From Brachybacterium sp. UMB0905 (GTDB taxonomy: Bacteria; Actinomycetota; Actinomycetes; Actinomycetales; Dermabacteraceae), in the NCBI RefSeq assembly GCF_002871795.1, contig NZ_PNHL01000003.1:147392-211391 (forward strand): a stretch of DNA of 64,000 bases. Reading direction: 5' to 3'. Below, one piece after another: positions 25,288 to 32,649 of this stretch (positions are counted from its first letter, which is position 1; each line of letters opens with the position of its first letter). The notes under the pieces were generated by a model, which was not told the DNA's origin, ran no database searches, and was given only the letters and a program-made list of their open reading frames with translations. The translations under genes and the position numbers were made by a program.

Positions 25288-25303
25288 CATGACAGCCGTC
25301 ATG
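25288..25303. promoter_or_regulatory. operator CATGAC-N4-GTCATG (copy 1)
   Basis: Perfect 6+6 inverted repeat with spacer AGCC, centred 44 nt before the start of the 25340 gene. The same sequence with spacer CGGG lies upstream of menB at 26823-26838. This suggests one dimeric regulator controls both. Confidence 0.55.
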
Positions 25304-25339
25304 GGTCCAGAGCACGAGGCTCGTGCCACGATGCTGCGC

Positions 25340-25942
25340 ATGACCTCCGTGGACTCCCCTGCCCGTGCCCGCTCCTCCGCCGCTACCAGCCGCGGGCTCG
25401 ATCAGCCACTGCACCCCTCGGTGACCGGCAGCATCGTCGGCCTGGTGGGTGGATCACTGTTCATGCTTGCCAATCGGGGCGCGCTGCCGGGGCCATGGCC
25501 GATGCTCGCTCTGGTGGCGTGGGTGGTGCTGGCCGCTGCGACCGTCTGGGCGGTGTTCCTAGCGCGGCGAGGTCTGCCGGAGCTGCCTGCGCCGCATCCG
25601 CGGGCCGGCATGGTCTACGGCCTTGCGATGCTGGGGATGGTGGCGCTGTTCCTGCTCTCGCGCCCGCTGTCGCTGCTGCTCTCGCAGGTGGCCGACCAGG
25701 AGCCTGCGGCGATCCAGCCAGCCCTGATCGTGCTGGCCGTCGGGGCGCACTTCCTGCCGTTCGCGGGGGTGTTCCATGCGCCGGTATTCGGCCGTCTGGG
25801 CGCAGCGCTGTGCCTGCTCGCTCTGGCCGGGGCGGGGCTCGCCGCAATCTTCGGGGCGCCGTGGGGTGCGGCGACCGCGGTGGCCGCCGGAGCGGTCATG
25901 CTCGGCGCGCTGGTCATCGCGGCGCTACGGCCCGGGCGCTGA
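25340..25942 (+). CDS. six-segment membrane protein of unknown function
   Basis: A 200-residue protein with a polar N-terminus (1-30) and hydrophobic segments at about 33-49, 55-75, 90-110, 123-143, 150-168 and 175-195. No motif is recognised. ATG 25340 follows CACGAT-GCTGCGC and is probably leaderless; earlier in-frame ATGs lie across the operator and are rejected. Confidence 0.6.
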   Translation: MTSVDSPARARSSAATSRGLDQPLHPSVTGSIVGLVGGSLFMLANRGALPGPWPMLALVAWVVLAAATVWAVFLARRGLPELPAPHPRAGMVYGLAMLGMVALFLLSRPLSLLLSQVADQEPAAIQPALIVLAVGAHFLPFAGVFHAPVFGRLGAALCLLALAGAGLAAIFGAPWGAATAVAAGAVMLGALVIAALRPGR

Positions 25943-25981
25943 GGCGTCTGGGCTACAGGGCCAGCGTCCACCTCGGTGCGT

Positions 25982-26374
25982 TCAGGGCGTCATGCAGCGA
26001 AGGCCCGGCACCTCTTGAAACACCTCGTCCGCACTGACCAGCGTGAGGCCGCGACGTGCCGCCTGTGCGCAGAGCATGCGGTCGAAGGGGTCGCGGTGGT
26101 GCCAGTTCATACTGCCTGCAGCCGCCATATCCTGCGCGGTGAGGGGGACATCCTCGATGCCGTAGTCGTGCAGACGTTCGGTCCACGCCCATGCCAGCGG
26201 TGCAGCCTGGGGCCATTTTCCGAGGCGAACCTTCTGGGAGACCTCGAAAGCACTGGCGCTGGAGGCCCACAAGCTGCTGCTCGGGTCTTCGAGGACGGAA
26301 CGGGTAGAGGGTGACAGCTCGTCAGGGCTGGCCATCATCCAGAAAATGACATGGGTGTCGAGAAGAAGGTCCAT
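25982..26374 (-). CDS. vapC: VapC-type PIN-domain toxin
   Basis: A 130-residue PIN ribonuclease. The acidic metal-binding residues are in LLLDTHVIFW (first Asp), SAFEVSQKVRLGK (Glu) and HRDPFDRMLCAQA (Asp pair), with TLVSADEVFQEV near the end. It is predicted to cleave RNA when free of its antitoxin. ATG 26374 overlaps a GTG start 3 nt earlier; GGAG precedes it. It begins 4 nt after the antitoxin stop. Confidence 0.88.
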   Translation of the reverse strand: MDLLLDTHVIFWMMASPDELSPSTRSVLEDPSSSLWASSASAFEVSQKVRLGKWPQAAPLAWAWTERLHDYGIEDVPLTAQDMAAAGSMNWHHRDPFDRMLCAQAARRGLTLVSADEVFQEVPGLRCMTP

Positions 26375-26378
26375 CACC

Positions 26379-26609
26379 TCACTCCCACTCCGCGAGCTCG
26401 TCCTCGTCCATGGGGGCGAGGAGAAGCGCTCGATCTACGGCGAGTTCGGGATGCCGACCGAGCTCACGCCGCGGAGGCTCCTCCAGCGCAACGATCCGCG
26501 CCATTGCGGTACCCGACCGCGCCAGGGTGATCTCCTCTCCCTGGACTGCCCTCGACACCAGCTCCGAGAGACGCGCCTTGGCCTCGGCGATATTCACCTG
26601 AGTTGACAT
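26379..26609 (-). CDS. vapB: Phd/YefM-type antitoxin of VapC
   Basis: A 76-residue protein with the Phd fold (MSTQVNIAEAKARLSELVSRAVQGEEITLARSGTAMARIVAL) and a C-terminal toxin-binding tail rich in acidic residues (APMDEDELAEWE). It neutralises the PIN toxin encoded directly downstream and normally represses the operon. ATG 26609 follows TATGCT-GGTGAT, so it is probably leaderless. The longer upstream frame is rejected. Confidence 0.88.
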   Translation of the reverse strand: MSTQVNIAEAKARLSELVSRAVQGEEITLARSGTAMARIVALEEPPRRELGRHPELAVDRALLLAPMDEDELAEWE

Positions 26610-26661
26610 ATCACCAGCATACGGCCAGCTGACCACGCTGACCAGATCAGGGTGGTCAACT
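26610..26661 (-). promoter_or_regulatory. vapBC promoter with GTGGTCA repeats
   Basis: TATGCT 6 nt before the vapB ATG is the -10 box. Upstream, TGACCAC and GTGGTCA form a 7-bp inverted repeat with an extra TGGTCA between them, a good candidate for the autoregulatory operator bound by the toxin-antitoxin complex. Confidence 0.45.
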
Positions 26662-26820
26662 AGCCCTCGCTCCGCATCCCCACCCGCCGACGTGCTCACT
26701 CCGCGACAAGCCGCGGGCGGTGGAAGCCGCGCCAGCTGCCGGGCCCGGACCGTCCATGCGGGTCGCGTGGTGTGCTGCTGTGTCCACGGTCCTGATCTGC
26801 ACGCCCCCCGTCGGCCCTGA

Positions 26821-26840
26821 CCCATGACCGGGGTCATGGG
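26821..26840. promoter_or_regulatory. operator CATGAC-N4-GTCATG (copy 2) upstream of menB
   Basis: CCCATGACC and GGTCATGGG are perfect inverted arms around GG. The core CATGAC-CGGG-GTCATG (26823-26838) equals the site at 25288-25303 apart from the spacer. It is centred about 59 nt before the menB start, a position more usual for an activator than a repressor. The menB -10 box TACCCT is at 26878-26883. Confidence 0.55.
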
Positions 26841-26889
26841 CGGGGCACCGGCGAACGTGGCGGGAACCGGTCCCGACTACCCTGGCCCC

Positions 26890-27894
26890 ATGCCCGAAGC
26901 CACCCCGCCCACCAGCCCGCTGCCGCAGAAGGTGTCCGACACCTTCGACCCGACTCGCTGGCGCGATATCCCCGCCGCCGAGCATGGCGGCGCAGCGTTC
27001 ACCGATATCACCTACCACCGCGGGGTGGAGCGTGTGGAGTCTCCCGATGGGGAGCGCACCGAGCGTGACCTGCCTGCGGTGCGCATCGCCTTCGATCGGC
27101 CCGAGGTGCGCAATGCGTTCCGCCCGCACACAGTCGATGAGCTGTACCGGGCGCTCGACCACGCACGGCTGGACACCGGGGTGGGGGTGATCCTGCTGAC
27201 CGGCAATGGCCCGTCGGCCAAGGATGGTGGGCATTCCTTCTGCTCGGGCGGTGACCAGCGCATTCGCGGGAAGTCGGGTTATGAGTATGACGCCGCCGAG
27301 GAGTACGCCTACACCGCCGCCGTGCGCACCCGCTCGGCGGGGCGCCTGCACATCCTCGAGGTGCAGCGCCTCATGCGCACGATGGGCAAGGTGACGATCG
27401 CGATGGTGAACGGCTGGGCCGCCGGCGGGGGGCATTCCCTGCACGTGGTGGCCGATCTGTCGATCGCTTCGCGCGAGCATGCGCGGTTCAAGCAGACCGA
27501 CGCGAACGTCGGCTCCTTCGACGGCGGCTACGGCTCCGCGTACCTCGCCAAGCAGGTGGGGCAGAAGCGGGCGCGGGAGATCTTCTTCCTCGCCGAGGAG
27601 TACTCCGCCCAGGACGCCTACGACTGGGGCGCCGTGAATCGCGTGGTCGACCACGCCGAGCTCGAGGACGAAGGGCTACGGATCGCGTCAGTCATCGCCA
27701 CGAAGTCCCCGCAGGCCATCCGCATGCTGAAGTTCGCCTTCAACCTCGCCGACGACGGTCTCATGGGCCAGCAGGTCTTCGCCGGGGAGGCGACGCGGCT
27801 GGCGTACATGACCGATGAGGCGCAGGAGGGGCGCGATGCATTCCTCGAGAAACGCGCCCCGAACTGGACCGACTTCCCCCACCCGCAGGGCTGA
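26890..27894 (+). CDS. menB: 1,4-dihydroxy-2-naphthoyl-CoA synthase
   Basis: A 334-residue crotonase-family enzyme closing the naphthoate ring of o-succinylbenzoyl-CoA. It shows FDRPEVRNAFRPHTVDEL, FCSGGDQRIRGKSGYEYD, VNGWAAGGGHSLHVVADLSIAS, the acidic loop QTDANVGSFDGGYGSAYLA, and the C-terminal PNWTDFPHPQG-type tail typical of long MenB. ATG 26890 is 6 nt after TACCCT, so it is leaderless. It is followed by menE after 5 nt. Confidence 0.95.
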   Translation: MPEATPPTSPLPQKVSDTFDPTRWRDIPAAEHGGAAFTDITYHRGVERVESPDGERTERDLPAVRIAFDRPEVRNAFRPHTVDELYRALDHARLDTGVGVILLTGNGPSAKDGGHSFCSGGDQRIRGKSGYEYDAAEEYAYTAAVRTRSAGRLHILEVQRLMRTMGKVTIAMVNGWAAGGGHSLHVVADLSIASREHARFKQTDANVGSFDGGYGSAYLAKQVGQKRAREIFFLAEEYSAQDAYDWGAVNRVVDHAELEDEGLRIASVIATKSPQAIRMLKFAFNLADDGLMGQQVFAGEATRLAYMTDEAQEGRDAFLEKRAPNWTDFPHPQG

Positions 27895-27899
27895 GCGCC

Positions 27900-29252
27900 A
27901 TGACCGACACCACCACGGGCCTGCCCTGGCTGCAGCCCGAGCCTTACGACGCCTCCGCTCCCTCGCTCACCGCCCACGCGGACGCGATCGGCCAGGTCAT
28001 GGCGGGGACGGGTCGGCTGTGGCTGGGCACCTTCGCCCCACCCGCCCAGCTGCCCGAGGGGTTTGAGGAGACCGCGCTCGTGGTCCCGACCTCCGGGTCC
28101 ACGGGCCTCGCCAAAGCGGTCGCGCTCACCCGGGAGGCGCTGCTCGCCTCGCAGGACGCGACCGCTGCGGTGTTCGCAGCCGATGGCACCGCCGCCGAGA
28201 CGCGCGGGCACGGGTTCTGGCTGCCGCTGCTGCCGCCCACCCACATCGCCGGAGTGCAGGTCATCGCCCGCGCCCACCGCACCGCCCAGGTGCTCGGGCT
28301 CGACGCCCCCGCCCTGCCGCGGGTGCTGCCGGACCTGCGCGGACACTTCGACGCCACCGCCTTCGTGGCCCTCGCCGAACCGGCCCTCGAGCAGGCCCGC
28401 ACGGCCGGTCTGCCGGCCTTCACCTCGCTCGTGCCCACGCAGCTGACCCGCATCGTCACCGGCGCCACCGGGGCCGACGCCCGCGCCCGCGGCCTGCTGA
28501 AGAAGTTCGCCGCCGTGCTGGTGGGCGGCGCCGCGACCCCGCGGGAAGTACTGGGCCGCGCCCGCGGGCAGCGCATCCCCGTGCGCACCACCTACGGCTC
28601 CTCCGAGACCGCGGGCGGCTGCGTCTACGACCGCCAGCCCCTGCCCGGCGTGACCCTCACCGTCGAACGCCCCGACGCCGAGGGCGCCGGACGGCTCCTC
28701 GTCGGCTCCCCCACCCTCGCCACCGGGTACCTCACCGACGGCGGCGGCGCGGACACCTCGGACTTCAGTCTCGCGCCGGGGGCCGGGACCGGGGCTGTCG
28801 GGACTGGCGCTGGGGCCGTCGGGACTGGTGCTGGGGCCCGTCGGACCTTCCGCACCTCGGACCTCGCGATCGTGGGGGCCGACGGGGCGCTGACCGTCCT
28901 GGGCCGCGCCGATGACGTGATCACCACCGGCGGGCTGAAGGTGCAGCCGCAGGATGTGGAACGCGCGATCGACCGCTCCCTCATGCTGCGCGGCCTGGTG
29001 CGCGCTGCCGTGGTGGTGGGCGTCGAGGATCCCGAGTGGGGGCAGCGGGTGGAGGCGCTCGTGGTCCTCGAGCCCGGGGCGGTGCCCGCCGAGGCCGGTT
29101 CGCTGGTCCGTTCGGCGCTGCGCACCACGGACGTGGATCCGCACATGATCCCGCGGCGCGTGCACGTGGTGGAGGAGCTGCCGCTGCTGGGCATCGGGAA
29201 GGTGGACCGCGCCGCGGCCCGCCGGATCGCCGCCGAGCGCAGCCGGGATTGA
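27900..29252 (+). CDS. menE: o-succinylbenzoate-CoA ligase
   Basis: A 450-residue ANL adenylating enzyme, shorter than typical acyl-CoA ligases as usual for MenE. Motifs: PTSGSTGLAKAVALT (ATP loop, residues 62-76), TTYGSSETAGGCVYD (A5), a TSDLAIVGADG hinge region, VLGRADDVITTGGLKV, and the catalytic Lys in LGIGKVDRAAARR. A short G-T-G-A-G-A-V repeat (28778-28845) expands a loop before the hinge. It acts between menC and menB and is translationally close to menB (5-nt gap). Confidence 0.93.
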   Translation: MTDTTTGLPWLQPEPYDASAPSLTAHADAIGQVMAGTGRLWLGTFAPPAQLPEGFEETALVVPTSGSTGLAKAVALTREALLASQDATAAVFAADGTAAETRGHGFWLPLLPPTHIAGVQVIARAHRTAQVLGLDAPALPRVLPDLRGHFDATAFVALAEPALEQARTAGLPAFTSLVPTQLTRIVTGATGADARARGLLKKFAAVLVGGAATPREVLGRARGQRIPVRTTYGSSETAGGCVYDRQPLPGVTLTVERPDAEGAGRLLVGSPTLATGYLTDGGGADTSDFSLAPGAGTGAVGTGAGAVGTGAGARRTFRTSDLAIVGADGALTVLGRADDVITTGGLKVQPQDVERAIDRSLMLRGLVRAAVVVGVEDPEWGQRVEALVVLEPGAVPAEAGSLVRSALRTTDVDPHMIPRRVHVVEELPLLGIGKVDRAAARRIAAERSRD

Positions 29253-29346
29253 CGCAGCACCTTGCCCGGGTGGGGAGCGCTCGTGACCGAGATGGGCGCG
29301 CTCCGGGGCCGACGTACACTCGGGGCGTCGTCGCAGAAGGAGCAGC

Positions 29347-30243
29347 ATGGCCAGCCTGTCGCAGTGGGTGCAGGGCGCCCGCCCCCGCACTCTCCCCGCG
29401 GCTCTCGCCCCCGTCGCCGCCGGCACCGGCGCCGCGATCTGGCAGCTGAACTCCAGCCAGGGCGGCATCGACCTCGGGCACGTGCTGCCGCGAGCGCTGC
29501 TCGCCCTGCTGGTGGCGTTTGCGATGCAGATCGGCGTGAACTACGCCAACGACTACTCCGACGGGATCCGCGGCACCGATGAGGACCGGGTCGGGCCCTT
29601 CCGCCTCACCGGCTCCGGCGCCGCCGTCCCCACGACCGTGAAGCGCGCGGCGATGCTGTCCCTCGCGCTCGGCGGGGTGTTCGGCGTGGTGCTCGTGGTG
29701 ATCTCGCAGATGTGGTGGGCGCTGCTGGTGGGCGCTGCCGCGATCGCCGCCGCCTGGTTCTACACCGGCGGGAAGAAGCCCTACGGCTATCTGGGGCTCG
29801 GCGAGCTGTTCGTGTTCATCTTCTTCGGGCTCGTGGCCGTGAACGGCACCGCCTTCGCGATCACGAAGCAGCCCAGCTGGGTGATGCTGCTGGTGTCGGT
29901 GACGATCGGGCTGCTGGCGGTGGCGCTGATGCTCACCAACAACCTGCGCGACATCCCCACCGATGAGCTCGCCGGGAAGCGGACGCTTGCGGTGCGGCTC
30001 GGGCAGCAGGGCACCCGGGCGCTGTATACCGTCACCGTGCTGGGGCCGTTCGTGCTGCTCATCCCGCTGTTCGTGGAGCACTGGCCGACGCTACTGGTGC
30101 TCGCCGCGCTGCCGCTCGCGATCGGGCCGGTCCGCGCGGTGCTGGGCGGGGCGCGGGGACGGGACCTGATCCCGGTGCTCGGCGCCACCGGGCGGCTCGA
30201 GCTCGTCTACTCGCTGCTGCTGCTCCTGGGCCTCGTGCTCTGA
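29347..30243 (+). CDS. menA: 1,4-dihydroxy-2-naphthoate polyprenyltransferase
   Basis: A 298-residue UbiA-family membrane prenyltransferase with about eight segments. The prenyl-diphosphate motif NYANDYSDGIRGTD (near residue 60) and a second Asp motif NNLRDIPTDELAGKRTL (near 200) are intact. It attaches the polyprenyl tail to DHNA. AAGGAG precedes the ATG by 4 nt, and TACACT at 29314 is a likely -10 box, so this gene may have its own promoter after menE. Confidence 0.95.
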   Translation: MASLSQWVQGARPRTLPAALAPVAAGTGAAIWQLNSSQGGIDLGHVLPRALLALLVAFAMQIGVNYANDYSDGIRGTDEDRVGPFRLTGSGAAVPTTVKRAAMLSLALGGVFGVVLVVISQMWWALLVGAAAIAAAWFYTGGKKPYGYLGLGELFVFIFFGLVAVNGTAFAITKQPSWVMLLVSVTIGLLAVALMLTNNLRDIPTDELAGKRTLAVRLGQQGTRALYTVTVLGPFVLLIPLFVEHWPTLLVLAALPLAIGPVRAVLGGARGRDLIPVLGATGRLELVYSLLLLLGLVL

Positions 30244-30316
30244 ACCCCGGGGGCGCGGACCCCCGGGGGCGCGGCCAGCCGCATACTCGCCCCTCGCGCC
30301 CCACCCCTAAGCAGAA

Positions 30317-30371
30317 ACGGCTACGTTTGCGTGGAAATAGCCCCCGCATTCCCACGAGAACGCAGCGGTCT
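30317..30371. repeat. palindromic repeat, copy 1 (between menA and DUF4229, convergent)
   Basis: Imperfect hairpin with arms 30318-30338 and about 30349-30369 (16 of 21 pairs). It is the reverse complement of the hairpin at 31284-31334 (CGGCTACGTTTGCGTGG is shared). It lies at a convergent gene junction and could terminate both. Confidence 0.65.
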
Positions 30372-30392
30372 GCGCACAGGAGGCAGAGCTCT

Positions 30393-30701
30393 TCAGCGCC
30401 CTCGGCTCTCGTCAGCCCGGTCCTCGGCGTCCACCCGGTCCTCGGCATCCAGGAACTCGTCCTCGTACTCGGCGTCCTCATCGCGCTGCTCCTTGCCCGC
30501 GGCACGGCGCTCATCGGCCTTCCGCCACTGCTGCGCCGCATCCTCCCGCAGACGTGCGAGGAAGAGGATCGAGATCAGCATCGCCAGTGCCGCCGCGAGC
30601 ACCGCGGCGAGGGCCAGGCCCACACCGAGCTCGGCCAGAAGCCACCACAGCGCCAGCCACAGGGCAAGGCGGATCACGGCGTAGAGCAGGAACGAACGCA
30701 T
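30393..30701 (-). CDS. DUF4229 small membrane protein
   Basis: A 102-residue protein. It has two membrane helices (about 3-21 and 25-48) followed by a charged cytoplasmic tail dominated by R, E and D. It matches the actinobacterial DUF4229 family, of unknown function, often found near menaquinone genes. ATG 30701 follows TACCCT-CGACCT (probably leaderless). Confidence 0.75.
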   Translation of the reverse strand: MRSFLLYAVIRLALWLALWWLLAELGVGLALAAVLAAALAMLISILFLARLREDAAQQWRKADERRAAGKEQRDEDAEYEDEFLDAEDRVDAEDRADESRGR

Positions 30702-30863
30702 AGGTCGAGGGTATCTGCCGCTGCGGCATGGAATCTGCGAGCTCGGCGCGGGCCAGCGCATCGGCCGAGCCCACGCCTCACCCACCGCCTCCGCGCCCAG
30801 CCCCGCGCACGCCGCCCGGGGCTCTCTGCGCACATCCCCAGGTGCAGTGCCTACACTCGGGAC

Positions 30864-31220
30864 ATGCTTCGCGTCGTCCTGCCCGTGCTCTCCGTGGCCC
30901 TCACGGTGTTCGCGCTCGCCGACTGCGTCCAGACCCCCGAGGACAAAGTGCGCGGCATCCCGAAGTGGGCGTGGATTCTGCTGGTGGTTCTGCTGCCCTG
31001 GGTGGGGCCGATCACCTGGCTGGTCGCGGGCAAGGAACGGGCCGACGGGGGCGGTGGCGGGCATCGGCCGCGCCGCGAAGGGCCCCTGGCTCCCGACGAG
31101 GATCCTGACTTCCTGCGCAAGCTCGATGAGGACATCCGCCGCGAGCGCCGCGAACGGATGCGTCAGGAGCAGGAGCGCCGCAAGGACGACGGCGAAGACG
31201 GCACGCCCCCCGAGCGCTGA
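30864..31220 (+). CDS. PLDc_N-domain membrane protein
   Basis: A 118-residue protein. The first 58 residues are the two-helix PLDc_N module (ALADCVQTPEDKVRGIPKWAWILLVVLLPWVGPITWLVAGK), then a charged coiled-coil-like tail (RKLDEDIRRERRERMRQEQERR). No phospholipase domain follows, so this is the common stand-alone form of unknown role. ATG 30864 follows TACACT-CGGGAC, leaderless. Confidence 0.8.
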   Translation: MLRVVLPVLSVALTVFALADCVQTPEDKVRGIPKWAWILLVVLLPWVGPITWLVAGKERADGGGGGHRPRREGPLAPDEDPDFLRKLDEDIRRERRERMRQEQERRKDDGEDGTPPER

Positions 31221-31283
31221 CACGCCCGCACCGCTCCGCGCCCCGGGGCTCGCCGTGAAGCACCCCGCACCTCCCGCCCAAGA

Positions 31284-31334
31284 CCGCTACGTTCTCGTGG
31301 GAATAGCACGCTCATTCCCACGCAAACGTAGCCG
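31284..31334. repeat. palindromic repeat, copy 2 (between PLDc_N gene and ccsB, convergent)
   Basis: Arms 31284-31304 and 31314-31334 pair at 18 of 21 positions. It has the same sequence family as 30317-30371 in opposite orientation, again at a convergent junction. Confidence 0.65.
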
Positions 31335-31452
31335 GATCCGCTGACGGGGATGAGGGGCGGCACGAGGCCCCGCACCGGTCAGGAGCGCATCACAAACGCA
31401 CGCTGAGCGCGCGTCCCTCAGAGCCCCGGCCGGCCTCTGCGCGCCCTGCGGC

Positions 31453-32649
31453 TCAGAGCCCGGAGTAGGAGTGCAGGCCGTTGATGACGGTGTTGACGAT
31501 CGTGTAGTTAAAGACCACGGCCACGAAGCCGGCGATCGCGAGCCATGCCGCGCGGGAGCCGCGGAAGCCGCCGGTGGTGCGGGCGTGCAGGTAGGCCGCG
31601 TAGATCACCCAGATGATGAAGGTCCACACTTCCTTGGGGTCCCAGCCCCAGAAGCGGCCCCAGGCCTCGCGCGCCCAGATCGACCCGAAGATCAGGGTGA
31701 AGGTCCAGCACACGAACGCGACCGAGTGGATGCGGAAGCTCAGGGTCTCCAGCACGGTCGAGGACGGCAGCCGGTCCAGCACATGCCCGAAGCGGCCCCA
31801 GTGCTCGGGCATCTCCTGCCCGGCCTGCGCCTGCTCCACGAGGGCCCGCTCATGCCGCGCCTGCAGCAGCTGCAGACCCGCGATCACCGCGCCCAGGATC
31901 GACAGGGCAGTGGAGATGATCGCCACGCCGATGTGGATGTAGATCCAGTGCGAGTTCTGCAGGCTGGGGGTCAGCTGCGCGGCCGGCACGATCCACACGG
32001 TCTGCGCGAGCAGCAGCACCAGCAGCACCGGACCGACGACGAAGGTGCCCAGCGCCCGTAGCTCGACACGCTTGATACTGAAGACCAGGAAGGCGAGAGT
32101 CACCACGGCCGTGGACGTGGTCGCAAACTCGTACATGTTCGCCCACGGCACCCGCTGCGTGGCGGTGGCGCGGGTGATCACGCCCAGCAGGTGCATGAGC
32201 GTCGCCGCGGACACCAGCAGGAAGGCGAAGCGCTGCGCAGACATCCCCTGCCGCGCACCCGCATCCCCCGACGCAGCACCAGCATCCCCCGACGCAGCAC
32301 CAGCGCCTGACACGGCCCCAGCGCCCGCCGCAACAACATCGGCGCCGCCCGACACAGCAACCCCGGCATCACGCCCGGCTCCCCCGGCACCGCCAACAGC
32401 CATACCACCGCCGACGGCCGCGCTGCCCCCATCGGCCCCGGCCACCCCGCCCCCGCGGCCACCGGTACCGGCCGCGACGGTCTCCCGTTCGAGGGCCTCG
32501 GCGCGGTCCTGCGCGGCCAGGCGCGCATCCGAGCGGCGCTGCGACGTCCCCGCAAGGTCGGCGGCGAAGCCGATGAGTGCGAGCACGTACAGCACGATCG
32601 CGAGCACGACGGCGAGGTTCGAGACCTCGGCGAGCTGCTGGTTGATCAC
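31453..32649 (-). CDS. ccsB: cytochrome c biogenesis protein CcsB/ResC
   Basis: A 398-residue membrane protein of the heme-handling CcmC/CcsA family. The tryptophan-rich heme motif WGWDPKEVWTFIIWVIYAAYLH is near residue 335, with conserved flanking His residues. Between the first helix and the core lies a non-conserved Gly/Ala insert (about residues 60-130) made of repeats such as A-A-S-G-D-A-G. With ResB it delivers heme to apocytochromes outside the membrane. GTG 32649 has GGAGGAG upstream and overlaps the resB stop by 4 nt. Confidence 0.92.
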   Translation of the reverse strand: MINQQLAEVSNLAVVLAIVLYVLALIGFAADLAGTSQRRSDARLAAQDRAEALERETVAAGTGGRGGGVAGADGGSAAVGGGMAVGGAGGAGRDAGVAVSGGADVVAAGAGAVSGAGAASGDAGAASGDAGARQGMSAQRFAFLLVSAATLMHLLGVITRATATQRVPWANMYEFATTSTAVVTLAFLVFSIKRVELRALGTFVVGPVLLVLLLAQTVWIVPAAQLTPSLQNSHWIYIHIGVAIISTALSILGAVIAGLQLLQARHERALVEQAQAGQEMPEHWGRFGHVLDRLPSSTVLETLSFRIHSVAFVCWTFTLIFGSIWAREAWGRFWGWDPKEVWTFIIWVIYAAYLHARTTGGFRGSRAAWLAIAGFVAVVFNYTIVNTVINGLHSYSGL

